Positions 1-11,428 of a stretch of 64,000 nucleotides of DNA are shown here, piece after piece. Positions within the stretch are counted from its first letter, which is position 1. The number at the start of each line of letters is the position of its first letter. Made by a program: the position numbers and the translations under genes. The notes below the pieces were generated by a model. The model saw only the letters and a program-made list of their open reading frames with translations, did no database searches and was not told the DNA's origin. The stretch lies in NCBI RefSeq assembly GCF_000002425.4, contig NC_037266.1, forward strand, positions 7,815,180 to 7,879,179. Reading direction: 5' to 3'. Source of the DNA: Physcomitrium patens (lineage: Eukaryota > Streptophyta > Bryopsida > Funariales > Funariaceae).

Positions 1-388
1 ATAGGAGCCAATAAATAAACTTAGAAATGCAACAAAGAAGGTTGAGGCTTTTCATGGACGAAATCCATCAAAACCAAGATGAAGAATAGCAAGAGCTATA
101 AAAGATGATGACTGCTCTTTATTGAATTTGTCCCTAAAAGGGAGGATAATGTCACAAATACATAGTTCCCAATTGGATAGTATATGTAGAGGCAAGAGTA
201 AATCTTTTTCCTTCTCATCAATGCTTTTTTAGTCTTTAGTCTTATTTCAAGACTTTTTAATCTTCTTATCTTTGGTAATAGCTATTGTAGTTCAATATAT
301 TACCATCTTTGAGTGATTTCTTAGTCTTTTTGAGTAACACAAGAGTATATTGAAATTCTCTTTCTTTGAAATTCATGTCTTTGATACA
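1..388 (+). mobile_element. 3' end of a Ty3/gypsy chromovirus fossil with its LTR
   Basis: The first 150 bases read as the end of a gypsy polyprotein of the chromovirus type, with the tail of a chromodomain-like segment, followed by a purine-rich tract (about 135-147). An LTR beginning TGTCACAAA starts at 150. It matches the reversed LTR at 36,903-37,441 at its start and over its last 180 bases or so. The two sequences stop matching near 388, which I take as the LTR end because both copies appear to be 3' LTRs with different flanking DNA. This LTR is internally shorter than the other. The rest of the element lies outside the window. It is a broken, old copy. Confidence 0.7.
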
Positions 389-2268
389 AAAATATTTGTT
401 GAAGAATAATAAAAATGCACCACTATTTAAATTCAAGAGTTGATTGTTGTGTAATTGACTTTGAAACATCACATCTACAAAGGAATCATTTTGAAGAGCT
501 ACCAATTTCAAACTTGAAATAGTAACTATTATACATAAAATTTCAAAAAAAATGTATAATTTCATTTTTTACAAATGAATTACTATGAAGAAAATTTTTT
601 CTATAATGACCATGACTTTGACCATAACTTTATCAAATACAATCAGACCCATATTTCAGTTAAATCCAAGAAAAACATATTGTTTCTCTATTTGAGATTA
701 TTTTGATTTTATTCTCCTATTTATAAATACTTTTAGATTTATTCTCCTATTTGTAAATTATTTAAAATTTTAACGAATTAATTAAAAACATCATAAAATT
801 TAAAGTTTTGCAACTACTAATTGTAGAAACTTGTATTGAGATTGTTTGGAGAAAAATTAAATGAAAAAATCTTTAAACTTAAAAGTCTTACCATTAAAAC
901 AATAAAACTCACTATTTGAATTATAGTATATAAAATATGATAAAACATATTAAGATTAGGCACATAAAATGATTGAAAATTGTCTCTACAAAAACCAAGA
1001 AATTTTTAATATGTTTATAAAGTTTGGTCTAGAAATGACAACATAAGATTACTAAGTGTAAAAATCTTGAACAAAATCACTCCTCCCTTCACATGGTTCA
1101 AATTTTCTACCATATTCCAAAATCTTATGATATTAGTGTTGAATAGCTCATATATTCTACATGTTACACTAAGGAATTCATCACGTCATTTCAAGTATCG
1201 CAATTGGCCTTCTTGTTAGATCCCCAACTTATGGTCCACTCAAATGCATTACAGTATACTGTAATGCATTTGAAAAATTATATCGAAGCTATTTTCAAGG
1301 AAAGCACTGCAGTTCGGGCACAGAATCATCTATAAAGAAACAAAAGCTCTGAAAAGATTTGTGCAATTTCTCATTATATGGACAACGACTAGCATGATCT
1401 ACACCAACAGCCTCAATTGGATTTTATACCAGGCAAACATGTAGCATAGCAATTGGGGCTGCTGCATTTCAACATTGGCAACACTCTCATAATAATTATC
1501 CTTCATCTGCCACTTTTGCCAATTGCAAGGAGGCAGCAGTAGCAATGTGCCACTGATGGGATGGTCTTGGATTTTCAAAAGTTGCAACAATTGTACACAA
1601 GGTTGTAGAAGTGAGTGCAGCATGAAAACCATGGCTGGCAGAGAAATTCCACCAATGAGCTGTATCCAATGATCTGTAGCTGATGTCTTCCAGGTTAGTC
1701 CACTTCGGTGATAAGAGATTTTTAAGTGCTTACGCACTCTGTGCTGTAGTCAGACGTATTGCACTCGAATAGCTGGTCAAATTTGGTCGGTCTCTCAAGT
1801 GAGTTCCGCTCTTTTTTCTTGAATTTTTTTTTTGGGGGTTGCCCTGACATTTTCACATGCGGCTTCCTCCACAAGCTGCAAAACCCTATAATACTGGTCC
1901 GAAACCTACCCTCCAATATCTGTAGAAGATTCAAGTGTAAGCAGTACCTTAACCACTCTGCCAATACGTGTATCAGTAAGATGATTGAATCATCCTTAAC
2001 TCAATCCACTAACCTTTACAAGAATGCTCTTACAGCTGCACAACGCAGGCAACTAAATTCGAGTTCAACGCAGAGAAGTTGACTTGCATTTGAACTTCTG
2101 GTAGTGGTTTTATTGAAGGCTCTATTTATCTTACAGGGTTGCCGTGGCAGGGCCACCCACAAATTTATATCTACTAAGCTAGTCACCTGCATGGTGCAGC
2201 ACACCTCACACACCCGATTGATGCTTGGAAAATTGGATATGGTTTCGACGATCTCGTTTTGGATCTAT
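389..2268. other. AT-rich intergenic DNA and probable CSLA 3' flank
   Basis: No conserved protein was recognised on either strand. Up to about 1,200 the DNA is AT-rich flank of the chromovirus. From about 1,290 to 2,268 base composition rises and the stretch lies directly behind the CSLA stop codon on the minus strand, so part of it is probably CSLA 3' UTR. Short open frames here (for example minus 1,399-1,737 and 1,722-1,964) have no family signature. Confidence 0.5.
1240..1273. repeat. 34-bp perfect palindrome
   Basis: The two 17-base halves are exact reverse complements with no spacer; the centre is AGTATACT at 1,253-1,260. The outer halves contain ATGCAT. The symmetry breaks at the next base on both sides. 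No flanking duplication or gene context explains it. Confidence 0.9.
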
Positions 2269-4930
2269 CTATGAATATTGTGGGACGAAAGTACCCACGT
2301 AGCCAAGACCCATGATAATAAATGCGAAAGATTGCAAAAACAGATACACGTAGAAATGGTTCTTGCCCTGGAAGTAAAAATCGTATGCTGCGCAGAACAT
2401 CAGGAAGCCTCCTGTCCACAACTCCAAAATGTGCATCCTGCAATGCCGCATATCGTCAGAAGTGTTCGCGAATGTAGAAGAGATAAACGTCGCCAAACCT
2501 AAATGCATCAGATATTAGCTAGAGAACGGAGTCAAATCTACGAGAGCAAACTCAAGAATTTAGACAAATTGTTATAAACATGAATAATAAGCACCTCTCA
2601 GACATCCTCCACCCCCTGGCCAGCACATTGCTTGCCATGCGTTGCAGAGTGTATTTCTTGCCGTACTTGGCGGACCTGTACTTCATCAAGTTTCCGAGCT
2701 TCTCAGTCACCACCCACTCATTCACGTTACCGATGTCAAACAAACCAATTATCGTCGCCTTCGTCCGGTGCAGCGACATCACATTCTCGAACAGAATCCA
2801 GAAAACCAATAAGTGCAGTGACCTGTGACACAGTGGAACATGGTGTGATGCAAGTACGGCATGTTAGCATCCTCGAAATCTTTGTAGAATTTAAAATACA
2901 GCATATGAGATCAGGTACGCGCAATCGATCGGTGACATCAGGAATAGTAACTTACTTGGGGGTGGTGATGGCATTGAGCAGAGTGATGATCGACGGAACG
3001 TACACAGCCCCCCAGAATGGAAGGTCGACCTCGGGGACCAACACCGAGGCAGGGATCACCAAACAATAAAAGGTGAAGGTCACGATATGAGCCACAATCT
3101 TCCGCACAAAGAAAAAGGCGTAGATCATGTGCAACCTCTTCCACAATTTCAACTTCTGGTTCTTCAAGATGGATGGGAGCACCTTGCGGAAAAGATTGGC
3201 TGGACCGCACGACCACCTGTGCTGTTGGAACCTGAACGCCTTGAATGTACTTGGCAGTTCATTTTTCACCTCAAGGTCGTGGATGTACACGAACTTCCAG
3301 CCACACATACTGGCACGCACTGCCAAGTCCATGTCTTCAACAGTGGTGCGATCGTTCCAGCCACCTGCTTCTTCCATGGCACGGATTCTCCATACTCCCG
3401 CAGTGCCATTGAATCCGAAGAATCCATAAGTGGCCGACCCAACCCTCTGCTCCACGGAGAAGTGATAGTTCAAAGAAACCTCTTGCATCTTTGTCATCAG
3501 ACATTCATTGGCATTCACTGTGCACACACGTTGTGGTGTTAATTCAATGAATCTATACTGTGAGGAATCACTGAATTCATTCACAATGATCATACAACTC
3601 TACAACATTGACTTTCCACAGGATTGTGGGGCCCATTCATAGTTGTATGAAGTCGCTCGTGGTTCAAACACTGTATATTTTACAAGTATTCGAGACGAAG
3701 TGGTCAAGTTTCGCACAAGGATGCACAACACACTGTGAACCAACTGGACATCCAGAAAGTGTCCCAAGAGGTTTGGCAGTCAGCGTCGCGAAGCATGCCT
3801 CCCCACTTTTCTACAGACGTCACATGCAAGAAAGTTATCACTGTCCGACTTATGATTAGGTCCAATGGTGGTAATGTGCTACGTACCAAACTTCCAGCGA
3901 GCTTGGACAAGCGCGAGATTCGAGTTGTGGACAAGGAACGGCACAGTGCGGTGCAGGAACTCCGGCTCGGGCTGGAAGTCGGCATCGAAAATAGCCACGT
4001 AGTCGCACATGCTCACATACGGATGCTTCATGCCCTGTCGCAGCGCTCCGGCTTTGTACCCTTTTCGGTTGGGGCGAGTCTCATACTTAATATTGATGCC
4101 TTTACTGGCCCATCGCTGGCATTCCATCTGCACGAGTTCCTGTGAACGAAAAAGCCAAGTTTCTCGTTTGATTTAGTCACAGCAGCCATTACGCTGAAGG
4201 GTTTCAAATGGAGACCTGGTAGAGATGCTAAGACATGGCTCAATCGCTGCAGTCAATCATCTGTTTAGCGGAGCTCTGGCACTCACAGATGCTAGTTACA
4301 AGAAGGTTCCTAATCGCAACACTACAAGTATAGTCAAACACTGTGTGGCGATGTCACGACATGTCGAGGGGAAAGAAGAGCGTCGTGTACCCTGATGGTC
4401 TGATCCGTAGAATCATCCAGAACTTGAATGATCATCCGGTCTCCAGGCCATGACAATCCACACGCCGCCTGTATGGACAGTTGGTACACCTGAAGAGAAC
4501 AATGATACAACCGGTCAACTTACGGTTCATCAACAACACAACCAGATCATCTTGTGCTACCAGAAACAATTCCATGCAATTCAAACGACGAACAGGTGAA
4601 CTGATTTTCGGTGAAAAATTCCACCTCACGCTCGTTAAACATAGGAATCTGCACCAGCACCATAGGAAACGCCGTATTAGCAAGCTCCAAATCATCTCCA
4701 ATGGGCTCGAATTTGAATTGGGTCTCGGGTGTGCGCCCGAGCAGCTTCACGAAAATCATCACTCCGCACATGAAAATCCTTTCGATGAAAAGCATTGTCA
4801 CCATCACTAGGCAAACATTGATGGCGAATTGGAGAATAGGGGCCACGATGGGACCCCTCACGCTCAACCAAAGGTTGATCAGTTGGTCAACCAGGACCGG
4901 AAACGTCCCTTCACTGAAGCTATCCGCCAT
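2269..4930 (-). CDS. CSLA: Cellulose synthase-like A (glucomannan 4-beta-mannosyltransferase)
   Basis: This is a GT2-family glycosyltransferase that makes the beta-1,4-mannan or glucomannan backbone from GDP-sugars in the Golgi membrane. Six exons join in frame with GT-AG introns: 4930-4625, 4489-4391, 4139-3887, 3517-2956, 2822-2595 and 2437-2269, giving 538 residues, the usual CSLA length (CSLC proteins are nearer 690). Visible catalytic signatures are LDDSTD (126-131), FDADF (DxD at 187-189), VEDMDLA (279-284) and QQHRW (QxxRW, 317-321). A membrane segment lies near residues 30-65, and several more follow the catalytic domain, ending in [11 protein letters not shown]. The start Met is the first in a frame opening with a typical CSLA N-terminus. 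It could be any CSLA paralogue; the class itself is secure. Confidence 0.95.
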
Positions 4931-6240
4931 TTCGTTGGAACAGATTAAGAATCGCCGCACACACAAAGCCTCTACAAGCTGATGATCTCAGCCCTCTTTA
5001 TTCGCCCACACTCAACTGGGTATGATCACCATCTGCAATGCTGGTAACAACGCATATCTTCCAGTCACCCTGAAGCACTCAAAGTCGTAGCAAAAGTCCT
5101 GAACCCACTCATATCTCCTGCGTTTCACATACACACCTTCGCAATGTGTAGATCCTTCCCTCTTGCTGTTTGCAGCAATCCGATTGGGAGGCGCGTGTAC
5201 CCAATGCTAGCACCTGCACAACCCAGCAGCTGGAACTTCACCCTCACACAGGCCACTGACAACTGCGAGACTCCACAAGCCGAATCTGATTGTACCCTGT
5301 GCAGAGAAAATGGTCAATCTAGAGCTCGCAACAGCGACTTCTCCAGTGCCAGTCTTCCACATACGATCAACCAGCAGAGGCAGCACCCCAAAGCAAAGAT
5401 CGTAGAGGAGGTAATAAGCAGCGGCCCACGGTGAATGAGCGGTGAGGCTGGAGCTCATATAATTATACGCGTGAATCATTCATGCAAGGCTAGCAAAGCG
5501 AGGGGGGGGAGGGGGGGTGACGAGGGATGATCGACGGACGGAGAGACGACAGGCGCTACCCGGCCCCACTCATAATGCGGCTTGCCTGGCGAGGTCTAGC
5601 CTGGCCTGGCCTTGCCTGACCTGGCGCTGCGGGGGCTGCATTATTTGGATTTGCGTCCGATTTCCCAGGGGCAGCGGAACCCAAAGCAGGTGATCAGAGG
5701 AATTGCATGGGTGCGGCGGCCAAAACCGCCCCCACTGCGTGGTAACTGCCCAGGATTATGATCCAATCATTCCCGTTGCTCAGCTCTTTCAACACCTCGT
5801 AACTTTGCTCCTTACTCCCTTCCCTATTTGCACACCGCCTCTGCGGCAATCAACCCCTGCGCAACCGACCGCCGACGAAGGTGGGACCCATTATATCCTG
5901 GCCCCCACCACGAGCCCCTATGCGCACCTCCCGCGGGGGGGTGTGTTGGAATGCGATGTGAGGAGTTGAGATGCGATGCGATTCCTCCCGAATGCAAACC
6001 TGGTCTGCGCCTTCAGGATCCCGGTCTTCGACGCCCCTTCTGCAAAGGCCATTCGAGCGACTTGTCACGGCGTTGCACAGTCCAGTTCTGCAGTGGTGCC
6101 AGTGAAAGCCCCATTCCAGCCTCATTCTGCTCCCTTGCCTGCCATCGTCTCGCAGCATGGTGGTGTAATTCCCACCCTCCTAATCGCAGACCTCACACGT
6201 GATGGGCATCCACAGCTTCAGCCCATTGCCATCGGACCAG
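4931..6240 (-). promoter_or_regulatory. GC-rich upstream region of CSLA
   Basis: This stretch precedes the CSLA start codon and is clearly richer in GC than the surrounding DNA. On the plus strand it has two adjacent G-runs (8 G at 5,502-5,509 and 7 G at 5,511-5,517) and an irregular CCTGGC-rich patch near 5,580-5,630. Open frames on both strands (for example minus 5,207-5,479 and 5,850-6,158) show no family signature and fit compositional openness. I infer promoter and 5' leader; no TATA box or transcription start can be placed with confidence. Confidence 0.45.
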
Positions 6241-6243
6241 ATG

Positions 6244-6348
6244 CAACAACAACAACAACAACAACAACAAAACTAGCATTTCAATGTCTTCTTCTGCTTT
6301 CCATGGCCTCTTCGCTAGTTTGCTTGCTTGCTTGCTTGCTTGCTTGCT
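6244..6348. repeat. (CAA)n and (TTGC)n microsatellites
   Basis: About nine CAA units occupy 6,244-6,270. A separate run of seven or so TTGC units occupies 6,319-6,348. Both lie at the outer edge of the GC-rich CSLA upstream region, about 1.3 kb from its start codon. Confidence 0.9.
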
Positions 6349-7591
6349 CGCTTCTGTTCTGATAGTGCCCTTCCGTTCTGATACTGCCTCTTGGACCCAC
6401 CTCATTCCAGGACTTGTTCTGGTCTCTCATGTGTGTTCAAATTCTTTACATCCCCAGGTTTTGTTTTGGTGTTTCTTGGTATTCTCAATGTGTGTGGAAT
6501 CTTGTAGGTTATTGTTTGGATACTAGGGGTTTGAGCTGATCCTTACTTTAATGTGTGAGGAGGAACGTATGAATATGAGAGTGCAAAAAAAATAATAAAA
6601 AATAATAAAAAAGTATGTGTGTTTTTATTTGTGTATTTTTCTTTCATATAGTCGTAATAGAGTTCAGAAAGACTAAATAGGTATGGTACTTTACTTGAGG
6701 TAATCATTTTATTCTGAATTATTGCTCTCTGAACCATGCCATGAAATTCACAAGGAAAACAACAAACAAACAAACAAACAAACAAACAAAATTGTGGAAC
6801 AATATACGAGCATTTCAAGTATATGAAAGTTTGAAACAAGAAGAATAAGGATGGTGATGATGGTGGTAATAGCTAGACCAAAATGAACCAATAACACATG
6901 TAGTATTTTTATTAATTTAATACAGACATGACTCATTAGAGCATATTTCATTGATTAAAAAAAAACGTGTAGATTTAGTTACATGTACAATTAGTTAAAA
7001 AATTTAAAAGTTTTTTTTTATTTTTATTTACTAACTGTAATGCATGAATTTCAAAAATAATTGAAAATAATGCATATACAGTGTGTGAAAGAATGAATAT
7101 CACATTAATCACTGTATCATTCCAATCATGAACCCAATTCGAAAACTTAGATCTGACATAAAATTCTTCCACTCAAAGAATGCATAACTTTGATCAAGAT
7201 ATTAATTTTTATTGAAAAAAACACACATAAAATGAAAAATACAATAAAATAAATACCTACAATAATGTATTACCATGTAGTAACAAATATCAGACCAATA
7301 TGTTGGAATTTATGTAACCCATCATTTCAATCTTTAATGAAAAAAATAAAATAAAATAAAAACTTGCTTGAGAAAAAAAATATCTTAACACACAGACGCA
7401 TATATGTATATATATATATATATAGATATGTGCGTAGAAATATCTGAAAAAATGAACAAGAATAAATAATACATCATTGACTTCTTTTTGTATACTAACT
7501 TTATTCTCTCACCTGTTAATACCATGATTTTTGAATATTTATTCTTTTTGTCCTCTTTGTCCTTTGCCTCCTCTGAAGGAATACACTGCGT

Positions 7592-7608
7592 ATTACTATT
7601 ATTATTAT

Positions 7609-7649
<41 letters not shown>

Positions 7650-7668
7650 ATATGTATATACACATCCA
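7592..7668. repeat. Compound (ATT)n-(TA)n-(TG)n microsatellite
   Basis: Three simple repeats follow one another: ATT units, then a TA run, then a TG run, closing with TATG/TATA. A second TA run lies nearby at about 7,400-7,428. Confidence 0.9.
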
Positions 7669-8574
7669 CATAAATAAATAGAAAGTCTAGACTTTGTGTT
7701 GGAGATGACCGACTTCAAGGTCTTTAAGTCTAAAGACAACAATTAGTGGACTTCATGCATGGAATTACAAGCCCTTGACCAAGCTCAGCATAAAACAGTG
7801 GGAACACAATGGTTTCCGTCCACTTAAAGCCTCAGAAAACAACTGGAAGATTCAATTTCCTCTTTATGAAAAGCAGTGCATGTTGACTTACAAGGAAGTA
7901 GACATTTAAAGAAAGAATGAAAAGAAATATAAAAATAAAAATAAAAAAATAAAAATCCTTTGTGCCTCTCAAGAGTACCAACCAGCATATGCAAAGCATG
8001 TGCATAGCAACTCACTAATGAAAACATTCTATTGCATGATTTTAACTTGTTCCATTTGCACAAAGTTATTAAATTGATTTGGAAGCTTTTCAAAAACAAG
8101 GTTATAATTTCTCTATGTCTTCTTAGATCATTGAATATTATTTCTTTTTGTTCAACGCAAAATAACTTTTGACATAGTTTTACATGTAAACATATATTTT
8201 AATCATTTTTTATTTTTTGAAACAATCACGATGCATGATTTGGAGTTTGGACATTTCCAAAGATTAGAAAGTAGGCACAAGTAAATAGAATATATTTGTC
8301 TTGTTAAAAGCATCATCTGTACATCATTACAAAGGTGTGCAATTCACTACCATAAATCAACTAAAGAAATATTTCAATATGTGAAAAGATAAGATAAAAG
8401 TATAAATAAATAAATAAATAAAAGGTCCACTCCATATTATCTCTCAACAATTTTCTCTACTTTTGAACACAGTTAACTAAACACAATGAAATTTTATTGT
8501 TTGTTTGTTTTGGTTATTGTCTTTTTATTTATTTATTTATGTGTACAATTATTACATTGTGCTGATGCCACTGG

Positions 8575-8616
<42 letters not shown>
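8575..8616. repeat. (TG)n-(TA)n microsatellite
   Basis: A short TG run leads directly into about 13 TA units. It lies in non-coding AT-rich DNA. Confidence 0.9.
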
Positions 8617-8619
<3 letters not shown>

Positions 8620-9483
8620 TTTTATACATATGTGTAAATTTAAAACATGTATTTTGATTGTAAAAAAAAAAAAATGTAATTCAGAATTAATAGTTGAAAA
8701 AGGGCTTCGTTAATACTTAATTGATCTGATCATCAGTTCTTTGCACATTTGCAGTATTATATATTTACACATACACAGAGCATTAAGGAGTGCAAAATTT
8801 TTGTGGTATTAAGTAGGAATACAAATTCAATACTCACTGTTTTCCTTATTCTTTGCCAAACTATTAGCTCTTATTAACTTGTGGCACTGTGTCTTTTATT
8901 ATGGCTATTCAATGGTGGACATCCAAGTATATCATGTGCAATTTTTATGTACTTTGTAAGTTTGTTTTACATCCAAGGAAGTTGGCAAGCATGTTTTACT
9001 ACATTTTTGAAAAATAACATTCAATACACACTAGAATTGAAGTTGAATTGTGTTTTTTTTTTTTTTTTTTTTTTTTTTTGGTATACACTTTTGATTATGG
9101 GAAGAGCGCTTAAATAAAGAAGCCTAATTACCAAATTAAAGCCTTCATTTTTTTAGTAAAATTCTCATAAATGATAAATCATTATTTTCCTCCTGCCCAT
9201 CACGGTTGACCCATTTGCCAGCTGTATGAATTGAAGTCTTGAGAGTGGACACTCTTTCAACAGGATTAAAACAAAATTCAAATACCCCTCAACTTTTCAA
9301 CCCACTGTTTTGCCCAGAACAGAACCACAGATGTTTCATGCCATTATTCCATCTGTGCCAATTCTACAAATCAAAAGCTCCTCTCTAAAATCAAAGACAA
9401 TACTTGACATCATCACATTTAATGTCTCTGGACACCGTGTCATAAAGCCAGCATGACAAAATAAGAAAGAAGGAAAAGAAAAA

Positions 9484-9485
<2 letters not shown>

Positions 9486-9515
<30 letters not shown>
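9486..9515. repeat. (TA)n microsatellite
   Basis: About 15 uninterrupted TA units in non-coding DNA. Confidence 0.9.
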
Positions 9516-9520
<5 letters not shown>

Positions 9521-10762
9521 GTTTCGTTTTGTTTTTCACTTCAAGTTATAAAATGTTCTTTTGACATTGAGTTGTGCAAAGCTGTGCAAGTTTTAAAGAA
9601 TACAAAAGAAACATGGGACAACACTCCAAAATAGGGTGACAAACCCCAACAAATTATCCTCATTCTAATTCAAATGCCTTTATTGCCCTTGGATCCATCA
9701 CAATAGACTTGGTCTCTTTCTCTTTCCACTTTAGTAAGAATGCCAGCTTCTATATTCCCAGATATAACTGATTGGGATTTGTTTGGATGAAGTATTAGCT
9801 CAGGCACAAAATCATCTACTGCAAATGGATGGATAGTCAGAGAGAGAGCAAGAGAGAGCATGTAGACACTTTCCAATGAGGCCCTGGACAGTTCCAAATG
9901 TCCTCCAAAGCCTGTTCCCAAGCCAAGGCTGTATGTTCCGCAGGGATTGCATGCATCAGGTCTCACACACATGCCCACCCATCCACCCACCCCCACATGT
10001 TCCACTTGTAATCAGCTCCTACATACCCATGCCTGCCTGCAACCAGATTCTGCCCCAACCCCAAACTTAGTTCCTTGTGTAATTACATCCACATCTTCAA
10101 TTACTATTCAGTGTTTGGAAATTGTTGTTTAGTGGAATAATTGTTTGTATGGAATAATTTAGTTGCTGTACAGAGCATGGGTGGCCATGTGTGTGTGGGA
10201 ACATGACGGGGAGGGATGAGGAACATGTGGATGGGGAACCAAGTCCTTTTTGAATGAGCATGTGGTGGCATTGTTTGAGGTGGATTTGGATGAACGTCGT
10301 TATTCCCAAGGAGGGTTGAAACATGTTCTCCGTGGATGAAAGTTTTTAGAGCTCTGACAAATTTGGATACTAGCCTTTTAGTGTCCTTATTTTTGTGTTA
10401 GGTCAAATGGGACAAGAGCAACGGGAAAGTGACCCACCAAAGCCCACAAAATAGAGGCGCTGGTTCATCTTTCGAATAAAGTACAAAGGTACCCTGAATG
10501 GTAATGACAAGAGTTATTCTCTGTGGTAACGAATGTGGACTTCCTTTCATTCATTGAATGGAAAACGATAAATCAAAAATCTCGTGCAGACAAACCACAA
10601 TACGAGCCATTCACAAATACGGTTGCAATCGATTTCCACGAGGTGACTCACTGTTTAAAGCCCAAGGTTTTTGGAGGCTTTGTTTAAATAGGCAGACATG
10701 GGAAAAAGGCTGAGCTGGACGGACAGGCGGATTCCCGCCATCAGGGGCGGGCGAAGAATCGT

Positions 10763-11005
10763 CACGTGGATAAATTGTTGGACGGTTTCACAGCTGGGTT
10801 GCGAACGGTTTTGTGGTCTCGCACCTGATGTTGTCAGCCAAGCGGGGCCCTTTCGACGAAGGATCACGAATTGAAAGGCAACTGGGTTCGTGGTAGGCGT
10901 TCACACTGGACCCTTGTAGACCAGGAAAGCGAATCTGCTTGTCACTCTGTGACGTGGAGGCCGGGGACAATTGCCACGTCGGCCGATCTGACTGGACCTG
11001 ACGTC
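10763..11005. promoter_or_regulatory. Group of ACGT-core elements without an adjacent gene
   Basis: A CACGTG G-box sits at 10,763-10,768, a GACGTGG at 10,951, a CCACGTC at 10,974 and a TGACGTC near 10,999. That is four ACGT cores in about 240 bases of locally GC-richer DNA. In plants such cores are binding sites for bZIP and bHLH factors. The nearest recognised genes are CSLA (about 5.8 kb) and NDB (about 7 kb, its 3' end), so the target is unclear. This is a weak regulatory inference and could be chance. Confidence 0.25.
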
Positions 11006-11379
11006 CCCTTTCAGGATCTGAGTTGGACTTCACGGCCCGGTCAATGGCCCCTTAGAATCGAATCAGTTTATCAATTTATGCCTCTGATTTCCATGACTTG
11101 GATTGCGTTTTGCAGAATTAATACACACTATTAATACCCCTCGTGTAATTGTCTGCATAATTAGTAAGGTAAGTGAAAAATCTATATTATAAATTTGTTT
11201 TAAGTTGTATATTTTAACTTTTCTTGAAAAAATTGGTGGTTTTATATTAGTTTTGTTTTGTTTTGTTTTTGGTATTAGAAACATTACATGGTTTCCAGGA
11301 ACTGTGGCATGTAAATCAAACTCACATTTGTGTTTGCTAACATTCATTTAACATTGTAATTATAATAATGGAACAAGGA

Positions 11380-11428
11380 ATATATATATAGATATATATA
11401 TATATATATATGTACACACATATATACT
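11380..11428. repeat. Interrupted (TA)n microsatellite
   Basis: Two TA runs are separated by a single G, then followed by TGTACACACA and a short TA run. A further TA run occurs at 12,161-12,183. Confidence 0.85.

Noticed and set aside
2952-4145. Plus-strand frames over CSLA (for example 3,087-3,542 and 3,735-4,145)
   Set aside because: They are shadows of CSLA exons read on the opposite strand and carry no family motif.
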